Assembly (NCBI GenBank): GCA_007123575.1
Contig: SKKV01000123.1
Coordinates: 1 to 46,990, forward strand
Source: Wenzhouxiangella sp.
GTDB lineage: Bacteria; Pseudomonadota; Gammaproteobacteria; Xanthomonadales; Wenzhouxiangellaceae
Length of the DNA stretch: 46,990 bases
Reading direction: 5' to 3'
Each line of letters begins with the position of its first letter. Position 1 is the stretch's first letter. Positions 13,099 through 22,253 of the stretch are shown here, one piece after another. Both the position numbers and the translations under genes were made by a program. The notes below the pieces were generated by a model, which was not told the DNA's origin, made no database searches, and saw only the letters and a program-made list of their open reading frames with translations.

Positions 13099-13234
13099 AA
13101 CGAGCGTTCGCGCTTCGTCTTGCAGCTGCCCCGTCGAAAACGATGGCAGCCACCGAAGGCAACGCAGATGACTAAAGAGACGAAGCGCTTTGAATGCACA
13201 AGCCGCACAGATCTTGCAGGATGAACCAGCCGCA

Positions 13235-14905
13235 ATGACCGAAACGTTTGCAGAATTATTTGAACAGAGCCTGACCGAGAAGGATCTTCGCCCCGGTGCG
13301 ATCATCACCGGTCGGGTGGTAGAAATCCGCGACGATGCCGTCGTCATCAATGCCGGCCTGAAGTCGGAAGGCATTGTGCCCATCCACCAGTTCGAGAAGC
13401 CGGACGGCGAGCTCGAAGTGGAAGTGGGTGACGAAGTCGAGGTTTCTCTGGATGCCGTGGAAGATGGTTTTGGCGAAACCCGCCTGTCGCGCGAAAAAGC
13501 CAAGCGTTCTCGCGTGTGGACCACGCTGGAGAAGGTTTTTGAGGCAGAAGACAACGTAATCGGCCAGATTTCCGGCAAGGTCAAGGGCGGTTTCACCGTC
13601 AATATCGATGGCATTCGGGCCTTTCTGCCCGGTTCGCTGGTGGATGTGCGTCCGGTGCGCGACCCGGCCTATCTGGAAGGCAAGGACCTTGAATTCAAGA
13701 TCATCAAGCTGGATCGCCGCCGCAATAACCTGGTCGTCAGCCGCCGCGCCGTGGTCGAGCATGAGTACGCCGCCGAGCGTGATGATCTGATCGAGCGCCT
13801 GACCGAAGGGGCAGTGATTAAGGGTGTGGTCAAGAACCTGACCGACTACGGTGCCTTCCTGGATCTGGGCGGTATCGACGGTCTGTTGCACATTACCGAC
13901 ATGGCCTGGAAGCGGGTTCGTCATCCGTCCGAGGTAGTTGAAGTGGGTGACGAGCTGGAAGTTCGTGTGCTTCGCTTTGATCGCGAGCGTATGCGCGTCT
14001 CGCTGGGCCTCAAGCAGCTCGGCGATGATCCGTGGACCAATATCGACCGCCGCTACCCGCCGACCACGCGTCTGTTCGGCAAGGTGACCAACATCACCGA
14101 CTACGGCTGCTTCGTCGAAATCGAAGATGGTGTCGAAGGTCTGGTTCACGTTTCGGAAATGGACTGGACCAACAAGAACGTCAACCCGGCCAAGGTGGTT
14201 CACGTTGGCCAGGAAGTCGAGGTCATGGTGCTGGATGTCGATGAAGAGCGTCGCCGCATCTCGCTGGGCATGAAGCAGTGCGCCCCGAACCCGTGGGAAG
14301 CGTTCGCGGCCACCCACAACAAGGGCGACAAGGTCAGCGGTGCGATCAAGTCGATCACCGATTTCGGTATCTTCATCGGCCTGGACGGCGGCATCGACGG
14401 CCTGGTTCACCTGTCGGATATTTCCTGGATGACCCCGGGCGAAGATGCCATCCGCAATTTCCGCAAGGGTGAAGAAGTCGAGGCTTCTGTTCTGGCTGTT
14501 GATCCCGAGCGTGAGCGCATTTCACTGGGAATCAAGCAGCTTGAGCAGGATCCGTTTGCTACCTACATGGCCGAGCATCCGCGCGGTTCTGTTGTGACCG
14601 GCAAGGTCAAGACGGTTGATCCCCGGGGCGCGGTCATTGAGCTGGCCGACGGCGTTGATGGTTACATCAAGGCCTCGGATCTGGCCAAGGAGCGCGTTGA
14701 TGATGCCACCAAGATCTTGTCAGAGGGCGACGAGATCGAGGCCAAGTTCGTGGCGCTTGACCGCAAGACCCGCAGCCTGAGCCTGTCTGTTCGGGCCAAG
14801 GACGAGGCGGAACTGGCCGAAGCGCTTGATCAGTACCAGTCGCGTTCCGGCAGCGGTGGTGCTACGCTGGGCGACCTGCTCAAGGAGCAGCTCGGTAAGG
14901 ACTGA
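13235..14905 (+). CDS. rpsA: 30S ribosomal protein S1
   Basis: Canonical start [13 protein letters not shown]; repeated S1 domains ([39 protein letters not shown]). The ORF track start (TTG 13190) is less likely. Confidence 0.97.
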   Translation: MTETFAELFEQSLTEKDLRPGAIITGRVVEIRDDAVVINAGLKSEGIVPIHQFEKPDGELEVEVGDEVEVSLDAVEDGFGETRLSREKAKRSRVWTTLEKVFEAEDNVIGQISGKVKGGFTVNIDGIRAFLPGSLVDVRPVRDPAYLEGKDLEFKIIKLDRRRNNLVVSRRAVVEHEYAAERDDLIERLTEGAVIKGVVKNLTDYGAFLDLGGIDGLLHITDMAWKRVRHPSEVVEVGDELEVRVLRFDRERMRVSLGLKQLGDDPWTNIDRRYPPTTRLFGKVTNITDYGCFVEIEDGVEGLVHVSEMDWTNKNVNPAKVVHVGQEVEVMVLDVDEERRRISLGMKQCAPNPWEAFAATHNKGDKVSGAIKSITDFGIFIGLDGGIDGLVHLSDISWMTPGEDAIRNFRKGEEVEASVLAVDPERERISLGIKQLEQDPFATYMAEHPRGSVVTGKVKTVDPRGAVIELADGVDGYIKASDLAKERVDDATKILSEGDEIEAKFVALDRKTRSLSLSVRAKDEAELAEALDQYQSRSGSGGATLGDLLKEQLGKD

Positions 14906-14916
14906 TAGCGGGACTG

Positions 14917-14947
14917 AACCGACCGGCGGTCCGCAGGGCCGTCGGTT
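14917..14947 (+). terminator. Stem-loop downstream of rpsA, possible terminator
   Basis: AACCGAC(C)GGC...GCCGTCGGTT: about 10-bp stem with one bulged base; only a short T tract follows. Confidence 0.45.
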
Positions 14948-14967
14948 TGCCTGATGGGGATAGGCTT

Positions 14968-15255
14968 ATGACAAAATCCGAATTGATTGAGCGCTTATCC
15001 GCCAGTCAAACTCACCTAAGCCAGGCGGATGTGGAGCTGGCGGTACGCTCAATGCTTGAGCAGCTTAGTCGCGCCTTATCCGATGGAGAGCGAATTGAAA
15101 TCCGTGGGTTTGGCAGCTTTTCCCTGCATTTTCGTCCCCCACGAATGGGCCGCAACCCGAAAACCGGAGACGCCGTGGCATTGCCAGGCAAGCATGTCCC
15201 ACACTTTAAGCCTGGCAAGGCTTTGCGCGAGCGGGTCAACGGCAAGTCGAACTGA
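14968..15255 (+). CDS. ihfB: Integration host factor subunit beta
   Basis: [34 protein letters not shown]...[48 protein letters not shown]. Confidence 0.97.
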   Translation: MTKSELIERLSASQTHLSQADVELAVRSMLEQLSRALSDGERIEIRGFGSFSLHFRPPRMGRNPKTGDAVALPGKHVPHFKPGKALRERVNGKSN

Positions 15256-15332
15256 ATTGGCGCTTCGGATGTCCGCTAATCTAAGATTGGCGGTAAGCTG
15301 ATATCTGTCAATCCGAGGTCTTGAAAGCAGAC

Positions 15333-15602
15333 ATGTTCCGCTGGTTAATCCTAGTTGCTTGCGTGCTAGCCGCCTTGTTCGGTCTCTCTGTTGGCGTCAT
15401 GAACCCCGATCCGATCCACGCTAGCCTGCCGGGCTTTCAGATTGAGCTTGCCTTGGGCAGTTTACTCGTGCTGGCCCTGGCCTGCGGCGTTGTAATGGGT
15501 TTCCTTGCCTGTCTGATTCTGTTTTACCTGCCGGCGCGCCTGCGGCGCAATCGATCCTCATCCCGCTCGGAAAACGAAAGTCTGACCGAGCGAAATGCTT
15601 GA
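15333..15602 (+). CDS. lapA: LapA-family inner membrane protein (DUF1049)
   Basis: Small two-TM protein directly upstream of and overlapping lapB; ATG at 15333 (alternative TTG at 15321). Confidence 0.85.
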   Translation: MFRWLILVACVLAALFGLSVGVMNPDPIHASLPGFQIELALGSLLVLALACGVVMGFLACLILFYLPARLRRNRSSSRSENESLTERNA

Positions 15603-16758
15603 GTTGTTCTTGCTGTTTGCGCTGCTGCCGATAGCGGCAGCCAGCGGCTGGTGGTTGGCCAGGCGTCGCGAGTCGGGTCGTCGTCAGCGTGACTCGGCGC
15701 TGTCCAGCAACTATTTCCGTGGTCTGAATTATCTGCTTAACGAGCAGCCCGACAAGGCCATTGAAGTCTTTCTAGAAATTGCTGAAATCAACCAAGACAC
15801 CGTGGAGACGCATCTGGCGCTTGGCAACCTGTTTCGCCGACGTGGTGAGATGGACAAGGCCATTCGGTTTCACAAGCACATCATCAGTCGGCCAAACCTC
15901 ACCGACGAGCAGCGTTCCCAGGCGCTGCTGGAACTGGGTGAGGACTACATGCGGGCAGGTCTGTTGGATCGGGCCGAAAAGCTGTTTGCGCAGCTTCTCG
16001 AGAATGATGCCAGGGCCGAGCTGCCTGCCCGGCAATTACTGGACATCTACCAGCAGGAGAAGGACTGGAAAAAAGCAATCGCCTGTTCGCGGCATTTGAC
16101 CGACGACAACGCGCAGACGCAGCAACTCGTGGCTCAGTTCCACTGCGAGTTGGCTTGGCAAGCGTTGCAGGCCGGTGAGGTCGATGGCGTGCGAAAGCAT
16201 CTGCGCCAAGCGCGCCGTTGCGACCCGCGCAACCCCAGGCCGCGTTTACTTGAAGGGGAGCTGAACTGGCGGGGGTCGAATTGGTCGGATGCACTGCAAT
16301 GTTATATCGAAGCCTGCCAGCTTGATCGTGACTGCGCTGTCCTGGTGCTGGATCGAATCGTCGGCTGTTTCCGCCACCTGGGCGAACGAGAACGGCTTGA
16401 AGGCTGGCTGAACGAACAGGTCGAGGTGGGCAAACTGACAACCCCCGCCCTGGTGTTGGCCGAGCTTCGCGCCGAACGTGATCCGCACAGCGCGGTTGAG
16501 TTTCTGCTCGACTACTTGTCGAGGCGGCCAACGGTGCGCGGCCTGGAGTGCCTGATGAACCTGTTGCATGACCATGACTTCGGGCTTGAACAAATCGGGC
16601 CAGAATTGATCCGTGATTTGATGCAGCGCCTGATTGAGGGGCAGCCTGTTTATCGGTGTACGCACTGCGGTTTCAGCGGCAGTTCTTATCATTGGCTTTG
16701 CCCTAGCTGTCGACGCTGGAATACGACACGGGTGATCAACGGGGTTCTGGGAGAGTAG
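15595..16758 (+). CDS. lapB: Lipopolysaccharide assembly protein LapB (TPR protein with C-terminal rubredoxin-type metal-binding motif)
   Basis: N-terminal TM, LSSNYFRGLNYLLNEQPDKAIEVFLEI, TPR repeats, C-terminal YRCTHCGFSGSSYHWLCPSCRRW. Confidence 0.93.
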   Translation: MLELFLLFALLPIAAASGWWLARRRESGRRQRDSALSSNYFRGLNYLLNEQPDKAIEVFLEIAEINQDTVETHLALGNLFRRRGEMDKAIRFHKHIISRPNLTDEQRSQALLELGEDYMRAGLLDRAEKLFAQLLENDARAELPARQLLDIYQQEKDWKKAIACSRHLTDDNAQTQQLVAQFHCELAWQALQAGEVDGVRKHLRQARRCDPRNPRPRLLEGELNWRGSNWSDALQCYIEACQLDRDCAVLVLDRIVGCFRHLGERERLEGWLNEQVEVGKLTTPALVLAELRAERDPHSAVEFLLDYLSRRPTVRGLECLMNLLHDHDFGLEQIGPELIRDLMQRLIEGQPVYRCTHCGFSGSSYHWLCPSCRRWNTTRVINGVLGE

Positions 16759-16760
16759 GC

Positions 16761-17786
16761 TTGGTTGCTTGGTGGCCCTGGCTTTTGGTCCCTTTGGCCG
16801 GCGCGATTACCCTGCTGGTAACACCGTTCCTGCGTAGCCGTCTTGAAACGGCCGGCATGCTGGACCTGCCGGGGCGCCGGCGAAGCCATCGTCAGCCCAC
16901 CCCTCGTGGCGGCGGACTGGCCATGGCAGCGGGCCTGCTTCCGGTCTTGACGATCCTCGCCTGGCTGGACCCGCCATTGATGCTGGTGCCACTGCTGCTG
17001 ACGGCTGCGTTGGCTCTGGTGGGTGGCCTGGATGACCGATTTGGACTCAGCGTTGTTTGTCGAATGGCAGTGCAGTTTTTTCTGGCCGGCTTACTGCTTT
17101 GGTCGGTCGCGGGGGTCAGCGTTTTGCCTCTGGGCGAGCTGGAGCTTGAAGTGCCATGGCTGTGGACGAGCCTGGCTGTAGTCGGGGTCGTCTGGCTCAT
17201 CAATCTGCACAACTTCATGGACGGTTCCGATGGTCTGGCCAGTAGCCAGGGAGCTTGGTGTGGGCTAATGTTCGGCGCGATTTTTGGTCTGAGCGGTCAG
17301 CCTGTGTTGGCGTCGGCAAGCCTTTCATTTGCCGTGGTCTGCCTGGCCTTTCTGATTTGGAATCATCCCCCCGCCAGGCTGTTCATGGGCGACTCGGGTT
17401 CGCTGTTGATTGGCGGCGTTGTCTCCTGGATGCTGCTGCTGGCTGTCTCGACCGGTGCGGCCAGTCCCTGGCTGGGCATGATCGTGGCCTCGGTGTTCGC
17501 GGTTGATGCGACCCTGACTTTGCTGCTCAGAGTGCTTCGCGGGGAGCGATGGTATACTCCGCATCGTCAACATGCCTATCAGCGGCTGATTGCCTGCGGC
17601 TGGAGCCATGGGCAAGTGTTGGGACTTTACCTATGCACCAACCTGGTGTTGGTCTTGCCGATAACACTGGCCGCTTTGTTCTATCCGCCGATTGACGTCT
17701 GGTTGGCCGGATTGCTGTTGGCCCTGCTCGCAGTGTTTTGGGCAATGATTCAGTTCGTCACCAACGGAGTCCAGACAGCCGCATGA
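16761..17786 (+). CDS. Undecaprenyl-phosphate sugar-1-phosphate transferase, glycosyltransferase family 4 (WecA/WbpL-like)
   Basis: Multi-TM; LDLPGRRRSHRQPTPRGGGLAMA, GGLDDRFGLS, INLHNFMDGSDGLA, RLFMGDSGSLLIG, RQHAYQRLI motifs; TTG start with GGGAGAG upstream. Confidence 0.9.
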   Translation: MVAWWPWLLVPLAGAITLLVTPFLRSRLETAGMLDLPGRRRSHRQPTPRGGGLAMAAGLLPVLTILAWLDPPLMLVPLLLTAALALVGGLDDRFGLSVVCRMAVQFFLAGLLLWSVAGVSVLPLGELELEVPWLWTSLAVVGVVWLINLHNFMDGSDGLASSQGAWCGLMFGAIFGLSGQPVLASASLSFAVVCLAFLIWNHPPARLFMGDSGSLLIGGVVSWMLLLAVSTGAASPWLGMIVASVFAVDATLTLLLRVLRGERWYTPHRQHAYQRLIACGWSHGQVLGLYLCTNLVLVLPITLAALFYPPIDVWLAGLLLALLAVFWAMIQFVTNGVQTAA

Positions 17787-19681
17787 GAGATCGGGTAGAT
17801 CGTCGTCCGAACTGGCTTAATCTGCGCATCGTCGTCATTTTGCATGATTTATGCATGATCGCGCTGGCCTGGTCGGCTGCCCGCATCGGTACGCTCTGGT
17901 TGCTGGGCGAGCCCTCCTTGAGCTGGCAGCAGCTTGCCCTTGAAATCAACCTCGTTTTGCTTTGCCAGGGCTTCTTGCAGTGGCGAGCCGGGCTGTATCG
18001 CGGTGTCTGGCGTTTCGCCAGCCTCCCGGACCTGGCGAACCTGGTGCGAGCAGCCATTCTCGGTGCCGTCGCTGGAGCCGCCGTGCTATTGGTGCTCAGT
18101 GCGCCGATCGAGCTGATGGTGCTGATGGTCTGGATCTTCCCGGTGCTCCTGGCACTGGGGCTGGGCCTGCCGCGCCTGACCTACCGCGTGTTCAAGGACA
18201 TGCGCCTGGAGGTGCATCGGCGCCGCCTGACCCAGCGCACCTTGATTCTGGGTGCCGGGCGCTCTGGCCGCCTACTGTTGCCGGAGCTTCGCCGCCGCGG
18301 CGGCTACGATGTCGTAGGCTTCCTGGATGACAAGAAAAGCCTGCGCAATACCGAGATTTCTCGGGTGCCGGTGCTGGGGACCATTGAAAAGCTGCCGCGG
18401 GTTGCGCGTGAGGCTGCCATCGACCTGGTTGTGATCGCGATCCCGTCGGCGACTAATCAGCAGATGCAGCGCGTGGTTGAGATCTGTGAGCGGGCCGAAG
18501 TCGATTTCAAAACCTTGCCCACCCTGACCGAGCTGGGTAACAGCTTTACCCGATTCGACGACCTGAAACCCGTTGCCATCGATGACCTGCTCGGGCGTGA
18601 GCCGGTATCGCTGGATTGGGAGTCGATCCGCAGCGGTCTGGCTGGCAAGCGCGTGCTGGTGACCGGCGGCGGCGGTTCCATCGGCGCCGAGCTCTGTCGT
18701 CAGATCGCGCGCCTGGATCCTGCAACGCTGCTGGTGTTGGATAACAGTGAATACAACCTCTACCGAGTCGACTATCGCTTGCGCGGCGAGTTTCGCGAGC
18801 TGGTCGTCGAGACCGTGCTCGGCGACGCTGCCGATTCGGCAACGATAGAGCATGTGATGGCCCGAGTGCGGCCGCAGGTAGTCTTCCACGCCGCTGCCTA
18901 CAAGCATCTGCCGATGCTGCAAAACCAGGTTCGCGAAGCATTTCGCAATAACGTGATCGGCACCCGCCGGGTCGCCGACGCGGCCGATCGCTTCGGTGCC
19001 GAGACTTTTGTCCTGATCTCCACTGACAAGGCGGTCAACCCCAGTAATGTCATGGGCGCGACCAAGCGCGTGGCCGAGCTCTACTGCCAGCAGATCAATC
19101 GTCGGTCCGATACGCGTTTCATCACCGTGCGCTTTGGCAACGTACTCAATTCGACCGGCTCAGTCGTTCCGCTATTCAATGAACAGATCCGCCGTGGCGG
19201 GCCAGTCACTGTCACCCACCCCGAGATTACCCGCTATTTCATGACCATCGCGGAGGCTGGGCAGCTTATTCTCCAGGCCGGCGTGCTGGGTAAAGGTGGT
19301 GAGGTGTTTGTTCTTGACATGGGCGAGCCTGTGCGGATCAGCTACCTGGCCGAACAACTGATTCGTTTGGCCGGAAAAGAGCCTGGCCGAGATATTGAGA
19401 TCGTCTACACTGGCCTTCGGCCAGGAGAGAAACTGTTCGAGGAGCTTTTCCACGCACACGAGTCTTACGCCAAGACTGCGCACGAGAAGATCCTGCTGAC
19501 CCGCCAAAGCGACCGTGTTTGCGCCGGGCTGGAAGATAGCCTGCGTCTGGCCGAAAAGGGCGTACGCCAGTACGACAGCAACGTGCTGCGCCAGGTGCTG
19601 CTTGATCTGGTCCCCGAGATGGGTCAGCCGAAGCCGCCGCGCAAGAAGATCGTATCCATCGAACGCAAGGCCGCTTCCTGA
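17783..19681 (+). CDS. Polysaccharide biosynthesis protein, membrane-anchored UDP-GlcNAc 4,6-dehydratase (WbpM/CapD-like)
   Basis: N-terminal TMs, LGAGRSGRLLLPELRRR, second Rossmann motif VTGGGGSIGAELCRQIARLDP, ISTDKAVNPSNVMGATKRVAE; ATGA overlap with preceding gene. Confidence 0.92.
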   Translation: MRDRVDRRPNWLNLRIVVILHDLCMIALAWSAARIGTLWLLGEPSLSWQQLALEINLVLLCQGFLQWRAGLYRGVWRFASLPDLANLVRAAILGAVAGAAVLLVLSAPIELMVLMVWIFPVLLALGLGLPRLTYRVFKDMRLEVHRRRLTQRTLILGAGRSGRLLLPELRRRGGYDVVGFLDDKKSLRNTEISRVPVLGTIEKLPRVAREAAIDLVVIAIPSATNQQMQRVVEICERAEVDFKTLPTLTELGNSFTRFDDLKPVAIDDLLGREPVSLDWESIRSGLAGKRVLVTGGGGSIGAELCRQIARLDPATLLVLDNSEYNLYRVDYRLRGEFRELVVETVLGDAADSATIEHVMARVRPQVVFHAAAYKHLPMLQNQVREAFRNNVIGTRRVADAADRFGAETFVLISTDKAVNPSNVMGATKRVAELYCQQINRRSDTRFITVRFGNVLNSTGSVVPLFNEQIRRGGPVTVTHPEITRYFMTIAEAGQLILQAGVLGKGGEVFVLDMGEPVRISYLAEQLIRLAGKEPGRDIEIVYTGLRPGEKLFEELFHAHESYAKTAHEKILLTRQSDRVCAGLEDSLRLAEKGVRQYDSNVLRQVLLDLVPEMGQPKPPRKKIVSIERKAAS

Positions 19682-19683
19682 GC

Positions 19684-20718
19684 ATGAACCGACTTCGTCC
19701 AACCATTGACTGGCCCCGGGGTCAGGTCGTATCGATGGAACATCATTCCGAGGTGCTCGTTGGTAACCCGCTTGGTGACCCAGCTCGGCGAGAGCACCCG
19801 GTCTACCTGCCTCCGGGCTATTGCGATTCTGAGCAGCGCCGCTACCCGGTGCTCTGGTCATTGGCCGCCTACACCAACGCCGGACCTGGCCAAGTGGCCT
19901 GGCGAAACCAGGGCGAAACCCTGCCGCAGCGCCTCGACCGGCTGATCGGAACCGGCAAGATGCCGCCGGTTATTGTTGTTTTTCCCGACTGCTACACGGC
20001 CCTGGGTGGCAACCAGTACGTTAACAGCGCGGCAATGGGCGCATACGCTGACTACCTGATCGAAGAGTTGATACCGGCAGTGGATACGCGCTTCCAAACC
20101 ATTGCCGAACCTGCCGCCCGGGCTGCGTTCGGCAAATCCTCGGGCGGCTTCGGTGCATTGCACTACGCCATGGCCCACCCCGGTCATTTCGCCGCAGTGG
20201 CCAGCCATGCGGGTGATTGCGGCTTCGATCGCGTCTATGTCCGCGATTTTCCCCTTGCCTGTGACGTGTTGGCCCGGCATGACGGCGATATCGAAGCCTT
20301 TGTACGCGGCTTCTGGCGCGACCGACGCCCGGGCGGCGCGGCTTTTCATACCTTGATGACGCTTTGCCTGGCCGCCAGCTATTCGCCAGATGAAACCCAG
20401 CCTCTGGGGCTGAGGCTGCCCTTTGACCTCAGTACCTGCCGGATGGATCCGGAAACTTGGCAGCGTTGGCTGAGTTTTGATCCGCTAGAGCGGGCGCCCG
20501 CTGCGCTGGATGCGCTCAACGGCCTAGGCGGGCTGTGGATAGACGTCGGGTCGCGCGACCAGTATTTCATTCACTACGGCACGCGGGAACTTAGCCAGCT
20601 TTTGACGAGCGCAGGCGTGAGTCATGAGTTCGAAGAGTTTGACGGGACTCACTCCGGCATTGATTGGCGCTATGATCACTCGCTGCCTTGGATGGTGGCA
20701 CGCTTGAAAATCGAGTAA
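19684..20718 (+). CDS. Putative alpha/beta-hydrolase esterase (esterase D/enterochelin-esterase-like)
   Basis: RYPVLWSLAAYTN, nucleophile elbow AFGKSSGGFGALHYAM, late DGTHSGIDW; alternative start ATG at 19735. Confidence 0.75.
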   Translation: MNRLRPTIDWPRGQVVSMEHHSEVLVGNPLGDPARREHPVYLPPGYCDSEQRRYPVLWSLAAYTNAGPGQVAWRNQGETLPQRLDRLIGTGKMPPVIVVFPDCYTALGGNQYVNSAAMGAYADYLIEELIPAVDTRFQTIAEPAARAAFGKSSGGFGALHYAMAHPGHFAAVASHAGDCGFDRVYVRDFPLACDVLARHDGDIEAFVRGFWRDRRPGGAAFHTLMTLCLAASYSPDETQPLGLRLPFDLSTCRMDPETWQRWLSFDPLERAPAALDALNGLGGLWIDVGSRDQYFIHYGTRELSQLLTSAGVSHEFEEFDGTHSGIDWRYDHSLPWMVARLKIE

Positions 20719-20761
20719 GCCGCCGGCATTGTTCTGGACAGTTGATCAATTCTCCTATCTT

Positions 20762-21337
20762 ATGCTTACGATCACACCTGCAGCTCGCGACTACTTCTCT
20801 CGTCTGCTGGAAAAGCAGCCTGACGGCACCAATCTTCGCTTGCGAACGATCAACTCTGGCACGCCGGCCGCCGACGTTGAACTGACCTACTGTGCGGCAG
20901 CGGCCGAGCAGGGCAGCGATCAGCCCGTGGACTGTCAGACCTTCGTTCTGTTCGTGGATGCCGATAGCGCGGCTGCTCTCGACGGCGCAATGATCGACTT
21001 TGAATCCAGCGCCATGGGCGGGGAGTTGTCCATTCGAGCCCCGGGTCTCAAGGGTGCCAAGCCCGATGCCGATGCCCCGTTGCGCAAACGGGTCGAGTGG
21101 GTGCTGGAGGCCAGGATCAATCCGATGGTGGCTTCGCACGGCGGGGTCGTGGGGCTGGTGGAAGTGACCGATGAACGTGATGTGGTACTCCAGTTCGGCG
21201 GTGGCTGCCACGGCTGCGGCATGGTAGACGTCACCCTCAAGCAGGGCATTGAAACGACCATGAAGCAGGAAGTGCCTGAAATCCGCCAGGTCATAGACGC
21301 CACCGACCACGCCAGCGGTGAGAACCCCTATTATTGA
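20762..21337 (+). CDS. nfuA: Fe/S biogenesis protein NfuA
   Basis: N-terminal degenerate A-type domain plus Nfu domain INPMVASHGGVVGLVEVTDERDVVLQFGGGCHGCGMVDVTLKQGIE. Confidence 0.93.
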   Translation: MLTITPAARDYFSRLLEKQPDGTNLRLRTINSGTPAADVELTYCAAAAEQGSDQPVDCQTFVLFVDADSAAALDGAMIDFESSAMGGELSIRAPGLKGAKPDADAPLRKRVEWVLEARINPMVASHGGVVGLVEVTDERDVVLQFGGGCHGCGMVDVTLKQGIETTMKQEVPEIRQVIDATDHASGENPYY

Positions 21338-21380
21338 ATTACTTTGCTACCGAAGCGCCTACCGCTAACCGGCAGGCCCA

Positions 21381-21728
21381 CTAGCGTCGGCGGCCGCGCG
21401 GCATATCGATCAGGTGACTTTCCTGGCGCGAATACCAGGCAGCTAGATCACGTATGTCGCGGTCGCTCAGGTCGCCGGCAAACGGCGCCATGATGGCATT
21501 ATCACGGTCGCCCGAGCGATAGGCCTTGAGGGCAAACTCGAGGTAGTCGGCGTGCTGCCCGCCCAGCTTCGGATAGTCTGGGGCCAGCACCAGGTTGCCG
21601 TCGACGCCATGACAGGCCGCACAGACCTCAGTGGCGATTTCCTGGCCGCGCGCCGGATTGCCGGCGATCGCGTTCAGGCTGAGAAACAGCAGACCAGCTC
21701 CGAAAAGCGAAATGACGACTGATTTCAT
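21381..21728 (-). CDS. Periplasmic monohaem c-type cytochrome
   Basis: Signal peptide followed by CAACHG haem motif, YPKLGGQHADYLEFALKAYRSGDRDNAIMAPFAGDLSDRDIRDLAAWYS. Confidence 0.88.
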   Translation of the reverse strand: MKSVVISLFGAGLLFLSLNAIAGNPARGQEIATEVCAACHGVDGNLVLAPDYPKLGGQHADYLEFALKAYRSGDRDNAIMAPFAGDLSDRDIRDLAAWYSRQESHLIDMPRGRRR

Positions 21729-22054
21729 TACTGGCTATCTCCCAATTCGGACAGGTAGGCGGCGATGTCCAGAATATCCTGGTCGGACAGGGTGTTGCCC
21801 TGGGCCTGCATGGTCGGATGGCGCCGCTCTCCCGAGCGATAAGCGCGCAGCGCAGTCACGATGTAGCCTTCGCTCTGCCCACCGATGCGGGGCACGGAGT
21901 AGGTGGGATAGACGTTCTGGTGGAACGGGATGCCATGGCAGCCAGCGCAGGTGAAGGCGATTATGCGGCCATGCTCGGGATCTCCGCGCTCGGCCATGAC
22001 GGGTGCGGCCATTGCGCCGCAGAGTGCGGCGACAGTAAGCAGTTTTTTGATCAT
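21728..22054 (-). CDS. Periplasmic monohaem c-type cytochrome (second copy)
   Basis: MIKKLLTVAALCGAMAAPVMAE signal peptide, CAGCHG haem motif, PRIGGQSEGYIVTALRAYRSGERRHPTMQAQGNTLSDQDILDIAAYLSEL; stop shares a base with the next ATG (TAATG). Confidence 0.87.
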   Translation of the reverse strand: MIKKLLTVAALCGAMAAPVMAERGDPEHGRIIAFTCAGCHGIPFHQNVYPTYSVPRIGGQSEGYIVTALRAYRSGERRHPTMQAQGNTLSDQDILDIAAYLSELGDSQ

Positions 22055-22253
22055 CAGAAGGCGCCAATATCGGGTCAAAGCGTCAAGTCTTCCATTATAG
22101 CGAGGCTGGCCCTCGTCTGGGTAGCCTTTCCAAAGTCGATTGCTACGCAGAGCGGCGCGGTCAATCCCGTTGGGCAAACAAATCTTGATCGGCCGACAGA
22201 ACTGATGAACTACAATAGCTCGCTGTTGTTCACCTTTTTGGATACACAGCCTG

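Noticed and set aside
13256-14410. 384-aa minus-strand ORF antisense to rpsA
   Set aside because: Repeats in the antisense translation simply mirror the S1 repeats.
13235-14905. Internal repeated segments within this region
   Set aside because: Explained by the tandem S1 RNA-binding domains of RpsA, not a DNA repeat element.
22185-22216. TTGATC ... TACAAT upstream of the acyl-CoA dehydrogenase gene as a promoter
   Set aside because: Spacer is 20 nt, outside the usual 16-18 range; -35 is weak. Not listed as a feature.
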